This document shows, one piece after another, positions 41,201 through 50,060 of a stretch of 64,000 bases of DNA; positions within the stretch are counted from its first letter, which is position 1, and each line of letters opens with the position of its first letter. The position numbers and the translations under genes were made by a program. Source of the DNA: Pseudeuparius sepicola (taxonomy: Eukaryota > Arthropoda > Insecta > Coleoptera > Anthribidae); the NCBI GenBank assembly GCA_963920635.1, contig OY987299.1:132801373-132865372 (forward strand). Direction: 5' to 3'. The notes under the pieces were generated by a model. That model made no database searches. It had not been told where the DNA came from and saw nothing but the letters and a program-made list of their open reading frames with translations.

Positions 41201-43353
41201 AAAGTTCACGGCTCACTAGATATTTTGAAAAAAGTAATTTTTTGCTATTTCTTCAGATCTCTGTAGCTCCGTTATTTCTGATTATACAGAAAAACTGTAG
41301 AGACAAAAATTGTAGATAATTTTGGGCTTAATAAGATAATCTGATCCAATTTTTTATGTTGTTTGTCATTTTTGAGATATGACATAAACTTTTGTTTTTT
41401 TAAATGTAAATCATAGTTGGCTGTGGCCTTATAAAATCGGCCATTTTTTTGAGCTTTCCAAAGATATAATACTCGGCATAGTTATTACCAAAAATAAAAG
41501 AGCTATGGCTAATTTTCTGATTTTTTTTTTAATTTTCACATAGTCAGCCATGGAATATTTTCATAATTACGTTCTATTTTATAATTAGACATACTTAAAA
41601 CTTTTTAATATTTTGTTTTTAGCTGGTAACAAAATGTAGCAAAATAAAACAAAAATTAAAAAACTCAAATTCAAATTATTATTATTTTAAAAGGTCACCT
41701 TTTAAAATAAAAAAAGTGTTCAAACAATCTACCATTATTATTTATGCGAATATTGCATCTTTTTAAAGCTGAATTTGTCGCCTTTCTTAGAGAGCGCCTG
41801 TCAATACTGGCAATTGGTTCTAAAACAGCTGCTCTTAATTTAACAATTGTCTCTTACTTTATTTTGTACTGTTCCCCACAAAAAGAAATCCAAAACAGAC
41901 AAATCGGGGGATCGGGACTGCCAGGAAATAGGTCTATTTCTCCCTATCCAACTATTTGGATAGAGCTGATCTAAGGTAATTTCTTAGGGGCAAGTAATTA
42001 TGTGGTGGAGCTCCATCATGATAATTTTTGTTTTATTTTGTTACATTTTGTCACCAGCTAAAAATAAAATATTTGAAAGTTTGAAGTATGTCTTTATTAT
42101 ACAATAGAACGTAATTATGAAAATATTCCATGGCTGACTATGTAAAAATTTAAAAAAAAAACAGAAAATTAGCCATAGCTCTTTTATTTTTTGTAATAAC
42201 TATGCAGAGAATTATATCTTTGGAAAGCTCAAAAATGGCCGATTTTATAAGGCTACAGCCAACTATGATTTACATTTAAAAAAAAACACAAGTTTATGTC
42301 ATATCTCAAAAATCACAAACAACATAAAAAAATGGATCAGATTATCTTATGAAGCCCAAAATTATCTGCAATTTTTGTCTCTACAGTTTTTCTGTATAAT
42401 CAGAAATAACGGAGCTACAGAGATCTGAAGAAATAGCACTTTTTTCAAAATATCTAGTGAGCCGTGAACTTTTTTAAAAATCCAAAAGGGGCATTAGATT
42501 GAGCATTCAAAACTGCAATTCTTTCCCCATTTAACCTTTGTTCTAGTTCTGCTGATTTCCGAGATCCCCATAGTGGGCATCGAAAAAAACTCACCCTGTA
42601 TTTATTGCATTAATAGATATTTAACGATCAATATTTTAATTAAAATTGTTTGGTACTGGTGAAGAAGTTATAGAGTTACCGATTTTACAAGTATGTCATT
42701 TCATTGGTTCCTATTTGGCAGGCGTTGAATTCTCTTCGGAAGATGTTAAAACCACAGCACTGTGTTAAAACCGTTTGCTTCAACTCTTGGAAACGCCAAT
42801 TTGCGTTAATTTAGTACTGTTATTAAAATTAATCAACAGCGCACGTGAAACGAGCTTGCTTATCTCATGAACCGACGCGACTATCGCCTCAAGACTAACA
42901 GTCTACCATTGCCGATTTTTTATTACTGTCTTATAAACATCAACAACAATTCTCTTTCTTCTTGCGCAAGACTTGTATAGGTATAACATGTATAAATAAA
43001 AAGTTGTAATAACAAACCCGTTGGCTGAGGGCTCTGCGACTCTTCACGGGCCTTATTAGATACTTAGATAATAACTAACTTGAACATTTATGACGTATCT
43101 AAAACTTTTCCTCCTCAAGCCTTGGCGGGACCCCTAGGCGGGTATGAGGCACAGCTTATTAGGGTAAGCCGTGTATCAGGCACTCACCCAGAAGATGCAG
43201 AATCTCGTGCTCGACCTCCAGCTTCTCACCGACGCTCATCATGCGATCTATGGCCGTTTGGCCGCGGCCGTTGTCGACGTACAGCGCGGCCCTGGGACCG
43301 CCCGAGGCGGCGGCCGCGAGCGCGAAGACAGCGAGGAAGGCGGCGGCGATCAT
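28996..43353 (-). CDS. gbb: Glass bottom boat (Gbb/60A, BMP5-8 class) ligand gene, complete
   Basis: Seven coding exons on the minus strand: 43353-43188, 37948-37742, 34743-34557, 34494-34340, 31023-30841, 29912-29836 and 29256-28996. Phases agree at every junction; the total is 1236 bp, 411 aa. Order: signal peptide ([19 protein letters not shown]), prodomain ([66 protein letters not shown]), a basic processing region ([12 protein letters not shown]), and a C-terminal ligand domain with all seven TGF-beta cysteines ([33 protein letters not shown]). BMP ligands of this class are secreted dimers signalling through type I/II receptors and Mad. The last residue is Arg where Drosophila Gbb and vertebrate BMP7 have His. 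Introns contain many transposons. Confidence 0.95.
29257..29835. other. gbb intron 6, nothing recognised
   Basis: AT-rich intron without visible repeats or coding sequence. Confidence 0.45.
29836..29912 (-). CDS. gbb: gbb exon 6, start of ligand domain
   Basis: A 77-bp exon between TTTTTTAG and CAG|GTAAGT. With one base from exon 5 it reads [20 protein letters not shown], then KDLKWQ. It carries the first knot cysteine. It was too short to show as an open frame but is fixed by phase and by BMP homology. Its codons for HTLYI happen to spell CACCCTGTATA, the transposon end motif of this genome. Confidence 0.92.
29962..30751. mobile_element. Fold-back MITE with CAGTGTGTGTCCCC ends in gbb intron 5
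   Basis: It starts CAGTGTGTGTCCCCAGATGG after TA and ends with the complement before TA. The arms are ~240-300 bp, including TTTTTCCATGCCAATCTT. The centre carries the TCAAAGTAGGCCTA sub-repeat also seen at 14.7-16 kb. Confidence 0.88.
30841..31023 (-). CDS. gbb: gbb exon 5, prodomain end and processing region
   Basis: Acceptor GTCGTAG before 31023, donor ACTT|GTAAGT. It reads (G)[20 protein letters not shown], then [14 protein letters not shown] and [13 protein letters not shown]-x-x-R sites fit furin cleavage that releases the ligand. It matches QPFMVAFFKA of vertebrate BMP7. Confidence 0.95.
31074..31698 (-). repeat. Dispersed duplication with a tRNA-like core, copy 1
   Basis: It matches 40616-41040 plus 42600-42740 over about 600 bp. 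Both carry a minus-strand tRNA-Pro-like sequence. In this copy (31440-31370) the B box GGTTCAAATCC is intact, but the D-arm/anticodon region is shortened by about 14 bases, so it is not a functional tRNA. Confidence 0.7.
31699..32144. other. gbb intron stretch with a lone mariner-type end
   Basis: TACAGGGTGGCTCAC at about 31992 resembles a transposon terminus; no partner was found. Otherwise AT-rich. Confidence 0.4.
32364..33879. mobile_element. 1.5-kb fold-back MITE with minisatellite arms
   Basis: It starts CAGGGTGACCGTATTTCGAG after TA; the right end complements it before TA. The arms are ~700 bp. Each arm carries about three copies of a ~55-bp unit (CATAGAGTGCCTTGGAAAC and CCATAAAGTTTGA) at 32814-32935 and 33297-33440. 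Its loop contains CACAGA footprint 4. Confidence 0.88.
33198..33256. mobile_element. 59-bp CACAGA hairpin with 8-bp target duplication (footprint 4)
   Basis: CACAGAAAATATACGCT (17 nt), AG, the same 17 nt again, TCGCGT, then AGCGTATATTTTCTGTG (17 nt complement). TCCGTGAC is duplicated at 33190-33197 and 33257-33264. Confidence 0.85.
34340..34494 (-). CDS. gbb: gbb exon 4, prodomain
   Basis: Acceptor CTTGTAG before 34494, donor CCAG|GTGAGA. With phase 2 from exon 3 it reads [32 protein letters not shown] and HPEDRP. Two N-glycosylation sites (NTT, NLT). It matches the SSVNTTxxxxGWLxLNVTxxL block of Drosophila Gbb. Confidence 0.95.
34557..34743 (-). CDS. gbb: gbb exon 3, prodomain
   Basis: Acceptor AACTTTCAG before 34743, donor GAGGG|GTAAGT. 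It reads [20 protein letters not shown], then [17 protein letters not shown] and [13 protein letters not shown]. Matches the HEHGRRLWFDVS...AELRIYQN part of Gbb. Confidence 0.95.
34864..36577. mobile_element. Fold-back mariner derivative, GGGTGAGTTTTTTTCGATG family, copy 2
   Basis: The right end is CATCGAAAAAACTCACCCTG before TA; the left end is slightly mutated (AAGGGTGAG). The arms are ~550-600 bp. The centre keeps a transposase fragment (35399-35722) and a ~250-bp foreign insertion after an (AAT)n run at 35722-35748. It sits in gbb intron 2. Confidence 0.88.
35399..35722 (+). pseudogene. Mariner transposase C-terminal fragment
   Basis: It reads [20 protein letters not shown], then [20 protein letters not shown] in one open frame; after a frameshift [20 protein letters not shown], then [20 protein letters not shown] carries the third catalytic Asp. 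The N-terminal half is absent. It is the best-preserved of three such loops and a relative of the intact transposase at 57868. Confidence 0.8.
36590..36837. repeat. Palindromic remnant next to the fold-back element
   Basis: CTGTCAAATGGACTCCAAC at 36612 is mirrored by GTTGGAGTCCATTTGACAG at 36776, and ACAGAACGCTCC pairs with GAGCTCTCTGTTCTG. It ends ATATTTTCTGTG, like the CACAGA family, but without a matching duplication. Confidence 0.6.
37095..37697. mobile_element. Fold-back MITE with CAGGGTGATTCAGG ends
   Basis: Flanked by TA; the arms, about 170 bp, contain GGGTCCTATTCCCGGCCGTT. The centre (37261-37524, minus strand) encodes [20 protein letters not shown], a transposase DDE-tail remnant. 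It ends 44 bp from gbb exon 2. Confidence 0.9.
37742..37948 (-). CDS. gbb: gbb exon 2, prodomain
   Basis: Acceptor GTTTTATAG before 37948, donor GTTA|GTAAGT. It reads (G)[20 protein letters not shown], then [15 protein letters not shown] and [15 protein letters not shown] and APRFLLDIY are BMP7/Gbb landmarks. Confidence 0.95.
37949..38517. other. gbb intron 1 stretch, nothing recognised
   Basis: AT-rich intron with no feature I can support. Confidence 0.4.
38518..38940. mobile_element. Small mariner-type MITE with imperfect TIRs
   Basis: It starts CAGAGTGATCCAGTTT after TA and ends AAACTGAGACACCCTG before TA. The ends match in about 12 of 16 positions. 423 bp, no coding sequence. Not a long palindrome, unlike its neighbours. 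Confidence 0.55.
39002..40168. mobile_element. 1.17-kb perfect-type fold-back MITE, CAGGGTGTCCGG ends, copy 1
   Basis: Both ends are CAGGGTGTCCGG(T/A)AAGTATGGGG in TA. The arms are ~540-580 bp and closely similar, so both arms encode the same ~96-codon open frame (39006-39296 on +, 39874-40164 on -). No transposase is visible. The core is shared with 48892-50060. Confidence 0.92.
40169..40615. other. gbb intron stretch
   Basis: Contains a direct repeat, GTACTTATACTGACTCTTAT at 40261, of sequence at 38940. Otherwise nothing recognised. Confidence 0.4.
40890..40966 (-). tRNA. tRNA-Pro-like sequence (probable pseudogene or SINE head)
   Basis: On the minus strand: A box TGGTCTAGTGGCATGAT, anticodon stem CTCGC with loop TTTGGGT (anticodon TGG, Pro), B box GGTTCAAATCT. 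The T stem is good, but the outer two acceptor pairs and one anticodon-stem pair fail. It lies inside a dispersed repeat, so it is probably not a functional tRNA. Confidence 0.5.
41069..42598. mobile_element. Fold-back mariner derivative, GGGTGAGTTTTTTTCGATG family, copy 3
   Basis: Between TA and TA; ends CAGGGTGGGTTTTTTTCGAT and CGAAAAAAACTCACCCTG. The arms are ~600 bp. The centre (41720-42010, minus strand) keeps a frameshifted transposase fragment with [22 protein letters not shown] sequence and [11 protein letters not shown]. Inserted in a dispersed repeat within gbb intron 1. Confidence 0.9.
42741..43187. other. gbb intron 1, donor-proximal stretch
   Basis: Nothing recognised apart from the gbb donor at 43187. 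Confidence 0.4.
43188..43353 (-). CDS. gbb: gbb exon 1, signal peptide and prodomain start
   Basis: ATG at 43353-43351. It encodes [20 protein letters not shown], a clear signal peptide, then [16 protein letters not shown] and EHEILHLLG. YVDNGxxQT and EILxxLG are Gbb landmarks. Donor CTGG|GTGAGT. Upstream in-frame codons exist, but this Met is the one placed before a signal peptide. Confidence 0.93.
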
Positions 43354-43600
43354 ACTCGAAAATCGAGGGAAACGAGAGAAACGGGACGATCGAGGAGGCG
43401 CGCTGCTGGACGATCTAGGAGGCGCGCGGCGGCCCGCCGAACAAATGAAAGCCGCCAGCGCGTATCTCCGTCGGAGGAGGCCGCGGCCGGCCGCGACGGC
43501 CAAGGAAACCGGGTCCGAGGCGGCGGCGGGGAGCCCCACCTCGTGGGGGCGAGGCAGGGCCGGGCCGAGTGAGGAGGAGGACGATATTTTAATGGGGAAC
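43354..43600 (-). promoter_or_regulatory. GC-rich 5' UTR/promoter region of gbb
   Basis: About 230 bp of strongly GC-rich sequence directly upstream of the start codon, ending abruptly in AT-rich DNA near 43590. I see no TATA box. The transcription start cannot be placed from sequence alone. Confidence 0.4.
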
Positions 43601-43625
43601 CATTTAAAATATAAATATACCGTCA

Positions 43626-44800
43626 AACAGGGTTACTTTGCACCTGTCAGGGTAACTTTGCACCAATTGTAAATGTTATTTATAGACACCATTGAGTAAA
43701 GACTCATTATTTGCTCTAATGTGGATTTTTTCACTTTATAACAATTTCTACTAATAGATGGAGCCGCAATAAGTAATAGCAACAGGTTAGACTCCCCTCC
43801 CGCCATTAGTTGTTGATCAGCTGTTACCGGTATCTTAACCTCAACATTTCGTTGTTTTATAGTTCCCCAAAATTGTATTGCCAAGGAATTTCTAGCTGAT
43901 AAGACTAAGTAAGAATACATTTAATTGAATGTACCGACTATTGTTTATAGGTATAATAAAAAAAACAAAGTTATTAGAATTTGGAACAGAAGAAAAAATA
44001 TTTTTTTATTATTATAACGGTTTTCTAGAAAATTGGGGATACTTTGCATCACCTTCAGTGGTGTCTACCCATCACTTTCAGTGGTGTCTACTCTTCAAGC
44101 CCTTTGTTTTAATTTAAGGAGATTGAAAAGAAAATGTAACCCGCCATCTTGGAGCGGCGGCCATATTGAATTTAGTGTGATGTCACTAACTTTATCCTTT
44201 TCTTCTCTTCAAGCCCATTCATTTGATACCCGTATTAAGAGGATTAAAAAGAAAATGTAATCCGCCATCTTGGAGCGGCGGTCATATTGAATTTAGTGTG
44301 ATGTCACTAACTTCATAGTTTTCTACTCTTCAAGCCCTCTCATTTGATACTCATATTAAGGGGGTTGTTACCCTAATAAAAAATAGCAGCTTGAAATGCC
44401 TATTATTGGCCAAATGAAGTATAATTAGGTATATGCGGAAAAAATCCTACTATCTATTATGGTGCAAGGTAAATATTTACGTCGGGTTTCTTTGCATTAG
44501 TGTCAGTTTACAGGCTAAAAATAATTCAAATTCCAAATGGTGCAAAGTATCCCTCTTGTAGGGTATACTTTGCACTTTGCACCATAATTAAAATGAGTGC
44601 CACCTTTTAGTGACGCGTTAAACCTAGTTCTAAACGTAGGTAGGTACACTTGTTTTATAACCTATAATTGTCTTCCACAAAAAAATACCGATACCGGATT
44701 TAAAATATTTTAACTTTTGCATTTCAAAAATTAGGGAAAAACAGTGGTGCAAAGTACCCGTTTTACGTAAGATTTTTGTATTTAATGTAAAGCTATCTCC
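43626..44800. repeat. Repeat zone with recurrent CTTTGCACC motifs and a ~127-bp tandem repeat
   Basis: GGTGCAAAGTA or its complement occurs at about 43638, 43658, 44537, 44566 and 44751. Between 44088 and 44370 lie about 2.3 copies of a ~127-bp unit containing CGCCATCTTGGAGCGGCGG and TTTAGTGTGATGTCACTAAC, a monomer I associate with insect LINE 5' regions (from memory). Confidence 0.55.
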
Positions 44801-45002
44801 CTCCACACAAAGGAGTATCATATATTTTTTTTACCACATTAGAGCAATAATTCCACTATACCTACTATGGGGACTAGGTACTCGACCTACAGTTGAGAGG
44901 CGGCTCGTGCAGTGGGGCCACGGTGCAGTGGTGCCCCCAGTTCACACAAATTCATATTAACAGATTTGCACTCCTAAAATAAACTTCCTGATATTTACTT
45001 AC

Positions 45003-45053
45003 CGTGCGAACCGGCAACGGCGGAGGTGGCAACGCCGCGCTCCAACTGCAGGT
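45003..45053 (-). other. Candidate 51-bp exon
   Basis: A GC-rich island in AT-rich DNA bounded on the minus strand by TTTAGCAG and CACG|GTAAGT. It reads DLQLERGVATSAVAGSHG with entry phase 1 and exit phase 1. It lies upstream of gbb and could be a non-coding gbb leader exon, an exon of another gene, or chance. Confidence 0.3.
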
Positions 45054-45349
45054 CTGCTAAATATAACCTATATATTTTGTGAAATATAACGCGAGCCACC
45101 TTCCATTTGGACAGCATTGTAGAGAGTAGAGAGAGATCGAAAGCGGTCCAGCGAATGTAGAAGTGTGGGAATGTACATTAAGTTAAATGCCCATAAACAG
45201 CGATTCTCCTGGCCAGGCTCCGATCATACGTTTTGTAGGCCAGGGAAATTACGGTAAAAAATAACGAAACCTAGACAAAATCCATAACCGCATTTTTATA
45301 ATGCCATCACAAAATATTGGTAATAAATGAACGCCAGAATTGTTTTTTT

Positions 45350-46490
45350 ATACAAAATAAGTATACCTACGCGTGTGGGCGTTTTTTAGAAAAATACATT
45401 TTCTTGTTGTAATAAAGACGGCATAAATATTAACTGCGAATTTTAAGCTGCATTTATTAGTAAGTAAGGTATATAAAGTTGGGATTGATAAATTAAACAG
45501 ATTACGTTTGCGCAAGTATCCGAATGATGTAAAAATGACATTTTGCGTAATATTTTGTCGGGCAAAAATATTAACTGCGTTTTTATTATTTATAATTACT
45601 TTAAAAATCAAGTATTAACAGTTTGTTCTGAAATTAAACATATTGTTTTGCCGGAAATCGCATTTTAAAGAAATTTGAAGCTGCAAAATTATTAACTGGC
45701 TGACTTTTGTTAAACTTTGTAAGTGGATACTAAGTCTTGTTAAATTTTTTGAAATTAAACAAAAATTGGTAACGGAAGTATTTTGAAATGACAAATGACA
45801 GTTGACCTACATGCGCCGTAAATAAATGTTTAATTTCGCTATATGTGATTTAATATTGTTATATTGTAAAAAGTTTAACAAAAAAAAAACAGTTAATATT
45901 TTTGCTTTCCTAAAGAAATGACAAGTGACAGTTGACCAATATGCGCCGAAAATAAATGTTTAATTTCGCTATATTTATATGATTCAATATAGTTATATTG
46001 TAAAAAGTTAAACAAAAAAAAACAGTTAATATTTTTGCCTAGTCTATACCAATGAGGAAGTGACAGCTGAACAGCTAACGTACATACATGCGGCTCAGAT
46101 AAATGTTTAATTTTGTATAAGTTACATATTCTATTTGTAAATGGGAATGATCATCTGCAATAAAAACGTAGTTAATATTTTTGCCTTTTGCCGAAATAGA
46201 AAATTATCCGATTTTTATCTCTCTTTGTCGATCTAATAAGTTACTTCCATATTCTAAAAATGTTTAATTTCTTAATATATGTTAGCAAGGGAAGTTTTTT
46301 TACCTAAAGAGTCTAAAAAAAATCCAGTTAACATTTTTGCTCCAAATTTCTAACGAAAAATAGGTGTTTTTTGAGGTAACTCAAAGTTCCGTTTTTTCAA
46401 AATGTTTAATTTTTTTTGGTTTCTACCAAAGTATTTACTTATAACTTTGATATGGTAAAACAAAATTGCAGTTAATATTTTTTTTCTAGG
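45350..46490. repeat. Diverged repeat array with a CAGTTAATATTTTTGC motif
   Basis: GCAAAAATATTAACTG-like sequences occur at about 45424, 45563 and 45684 in one orientation, and CAGTTAATATTTTTGC at about 45892, 46023, 46169, 46324 and 46469 in the other. ATAAATGTTTAATTTCGCT accompanies several. The orientation flips near 45.75 kb, so this is a degraded inverted array of ~130-150 bp units. Confidence 0.65.
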
Positions 46491-46659
46491 TCAAATTCTA
46501 TTTTCCCTGGCTTATTGTTGTATATTTGGATTTCGCGGGCGGGCAAAACTTGGTGCCTATTTTGCGTGCTAATTAAGTACGTAGTTTGTTTATAAAGTTT
46601 AACGTTTTCAAAACAAACAGTGTAAGTTTTTGGGGATTGTCGACAGACAGACATTTAAG

Positions 46660-46923
46660 ATGGAATTTGCACACTATGAGAATTTAGTAAAAAAAAATAG
46701 AGGTTTAGTTGGGAGATTAAGATATTTAAGGCAATTCTACTGGTGCAGTCATGATGTCCTAAGTCGAGGAGGAATTAATAACAGAAATTTGGAAAGTCTT
46801 CTGCAAAAAAATCTGTTCCTGACATTCCTGAGCCCAAAATTCTATAATACCTGCAGAATTAAAATATATTTCAAAGATAAAAAACATTTAAACATAAACT
46901 CAAACTTTGGATGCAAAAACTAG
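46660..46923 (+). CDS. Unassigned ORF
   Basis: An 87-codon open frame from the ATG at 46660 (MEFAHYENLVKKNRGLVGRL, Lys/Leu/Asn-rich, ending NSNFGCKN); the same frame extends upstream to 46630. I do not recognise it. AT-rich codon use is like random sequence here, so it may be non-coding or transposon-derived. Confidence 0.2.
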   Translation: MEFAHYENLVKKNRGLVGRLRYLRQFYWCSHDVLSRGGINNRNLESLLQKNLFLTFLSPKFYNTCRIKIYFKDKKHLNINSNFGCKN

Positions 46924-47100
46924 ACAAATCCCTGTTTGAAATTATGATAAATACATTTTATTTTTTTTATTTTTAAAATTAATACGTGATTGTGACGTAT
47001 TATCCTACCGACATTGACATTTAAGCCTTTTAACCAAATGTCCACGTTTGTTTCAAATAAACATTGTTATTACTATTATATTTATATTATTGATTTGCAG

Positions 47101-47133
47101 GAAGGTCCTGGCCTTCTACGACTTTTTAAAGAG
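47101..47133 (+). other. Candidate 33-bp micro-exon
   Basis: TTGATTTGCAG then GAAGGTCCTGGCCTTCTACG and CTTTTTAAAGAG, then GTGCGT. It reads KVLAFYDFLK in one frame (exit phase 2). Its GC-rich composition, like that of the confirmed exons, stands out. I cannot assign a gene. Confidence 0.3.
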
Positions 47134-47655
47134 GTGCGTTTTTTTCATTTTAATTAGTCATGTACAATTTTGATCTGTTATTCGTTATTTTTTGTGAAGG
47201 TGGCAAAATTTAAAAATGTAAATAATTCAAATTGGTGGTATGAATCTGACATGCTATGAAATAGAAAACAAATACTGACGCCCAGAGCATCAACGACGAA
47301 AATTAGTTCTAAAAAAATCATCCTGTGTAAACTTAAGTTTTTCACTTTTTGTAAAAGAAAATAATGCTTTAAAAAATCTCAACTACGGTACTGTTGAAAG
47401 CGATTCTAAGTAGGTACTCCAACACAGGTAGAAGGTGCAGATTGGTATAGCCACCCATGAAGATACAGGTAAAGGGAGATAGAGGCGCGGTTGATGAAGG
47501 GTGACTTTTATAGTAGTCAATTAACCCAAGTGGCGCTACTTAATTTTCCCAGAAAAACTGAAGAATGTTGCCTACGTATTGAAAACTGCGTGACCTTTGG
47601 CAGATTTTATGGGAGATATTTGATGTAAAAAAAATTCGATCCAAAAAGTTACATG

Positions 47656-48559
47656 TAGGGGAGGGTAGTACCCAGTGAGACAAAAAATACTTTTTTATAC
47701 ATAACACACCGATTTACAGAACAACAGGTTTTATTTTAGTACTGTCTTTTGAACTTGCATTGCGCGTATCTATTAACATAATAAAAATTAAAATATATCT
47801 CTTATGTAAGTAACAAAAAATTAACTATTTTTTTCTGAAAATGTCTCACTGTGTACCACTGGATGGGACACATTGAGACATAATGTCAATAGTGAGAGAT
47901 CGAAGGAAAACAGAAGCTAATACTCTTTGGTGATATAGATGGGCAGGAAAAAATTCTATTCCAACACCAAACTTATAAATACTTCTAAAAGAAAACACAT
48001 AGGCTCTTGATTTAAGAAATGTGCTTATTGGCATTTCTTACTTTAACATTTGCGTACAAGATAAGAGAAGGGAACGCGTTTTTGGGATTTTGGGATTATA
48101 GCTCTCTTAACTCTGTGATTACAATTTAAAATTTCAAAAATCAACATTTGGTACACACTGATATAAGTGTCTCAGTGTGTACCTATTGGCTTGTCTCAGT
48201 GTGTACCATTCCCCAAAATTCATGGGAACTAGAATTTTATTGGTTTAAGAATTTTTTTGCATGCCACATAAATTTGAGGTTAGAAAGTAAGATGATAAGG
48301 AATCGTTTCAACTACTAATAATCATTCAATATCTACAGATGAAACTGATACACGCTTAACAATTGCGTACATTTTATTACTCCTTGCCTTGCCAAATCTA
48401 TTTTTTCCGCTAAAATCACACAATACTTTCAACTTAGTATAACGGTTTCACTGGCACGTGCTTTAACACTAGAGCAAGCGATACAAAGAGAGAAAACTAA
48501 ACAATCGCGCGAAATTTAAAAATAAATGAGGCTGTCTCACTGTGTACCACTCTCCCCTA
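47656..48559. mobile_element. TIR element with TAGGGGAG ends
   Basis: Left TAGGGGAGGGTAGTACCCAG followed by TGAGACA; right complement TGTCTCACTGTGTACCACTC then TCCCCTA. The motif TGTCTCACTGTGTACC recurs inside at 47843 and 48190. No target duplication could be seen. Confidence 0.65.
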
Positions 48560-48891
48560 AGGGTAAAAATAATGTTTTCCTAGATTTTCTCGAAGCACGT
48601 AATGACATAATGATGATGACATAACTGACAAGTCTAATGTGATGAATATACATAAAATGTTTATATGTGCTTATACCACCTTGCTTTGCTTTAATTTCTT
48701 TACAAACGCAGAAAAATTACTAAGTATACATTGGCCTATACAGAAATATTATTATTTTAAAAAATTTAAAAAGTTCTGACAAAAGAAATACATTTATATA
48801 CATACCACCCGTACTAAACTATAAATAACATTTTTCTACTCCTATACTATAGTAGCATACCTACATATATTAAGTAACGGTTTAGGTTATA

Positions 48892-50060
48892 CAGGGTGTC
48901 CGGAAATTACGTGCACATACGGAAGGGGGTAATTCTTTGGCCCATTTTAAGAAGAAAACTTTATATGAACGTATGTCGTAAAAGTCCTAACTTTTGAGAT
49001 ACAGGGCGTTGAAGTTCAATTTTTTAAATTGAATTTTGGCTACATCTCCCGAAATAATCAAGCTGCTGAACTGAAATTTGGCACTGCTATGTTTTTGGGG
49101 ATGGAGAATAAGCTGAAAATGTCAGTTTCTACGTGTCTCACAGATGGCGCCACTTGCGCTGTTTTGAATCGTGCCTTTACTCGTAACTTTTTTGAGGTTA
49201 TCTTTTTGGTCTTGCAGATTTATCATTTTAGTGCACCTTTTTATTCTACAACAAAAAGGTACTCTTGCTTCATACGGATAAAATCAACCGTTTGCGTTGA
49301 AATTGGCAAAATGTGCCTCAAAACACCTGTTGACTCCAATGTTCGAAACATACAATTTTCACCGACCGCTTTCAAATGCTACAGATCAACTGTACCTTCA
49401 AAATGAAGAAAAAAATCCCTATGAAGAATAAACCAAAAATTATTCGCTTTCAAAATGGAAAGGATTGAATTTGACAAAATTTGAACACCCTATTTCCAGA
49501 AAACCAATGGTGTTTTGACCAATATCCATTTAGCATTTTTTTCTTCATTTTGAATGTACAGTTGATATGTAGCATTTGAAAGTGGTCGTTGAAAATTTTA
49601 TGTTTCGAATATTGGAGTCAACAGGTGTTTTGGGGACCATTTTGCCAATTTAAACGTAAACGGTTGACTTAATCGTTATGAAACAAGAGTACCTTTTTCT
49701 TGCAGAATGAAAAGATGCACTAAAATGATGGACCTGCAGGACCAAAAAGATAACCTCAAAAAAGTTAAGCGTAAAAGCGTGATCAAAAAACAACGCAAGT
49801 GGCGCCCTCTATGAGATACGGTGAAATTGACATTTTCAGCTTATTTTCCATCCCCAAAAACATAGCAGTGCCAAATTTCAGTTCAGCAGCTTGATTATTT
49901 CGGGAGATGTAGCCAAAATTCAATTTAAAAAAATGAACTTCAACGCCCTGTATCTCAAAAGTTAGGACGTTTACGACATACGTTCATATGAAGTTTTTTT
50001 CTTAAAATGGGCCAAAGAATTACCCCATTCTGTATGTGCACTTAATTTCCGGACACCCTG
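48892..50060. mobile_element. 1.17-kb fold-back MITE, CAGGGTGTCCGG ends, copy 2
   Basis: It starts CAGGGTGTCCGGAAATTACG after TA, ends with the complement before TA. The arms are ~550 bp. From ~110 bp inward it matches the element at 39002-40168 (for example AACTGAAATTTGGCACTGCT), but the outer ~100 bp differ. Confidence 0.92.

Larger units (their letters stand above)
40616..42740 (-). repeat. Dispersed duplication with a tRNA-like core, copy 2, split by a fold-back element
   Basis: 40616-41040 and 42600-42740 match 31074-31698. The family must predate the fold-back insertion at 41069-42598. This copy retains the fuller tRNA-like core. Confidence 0.7.
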
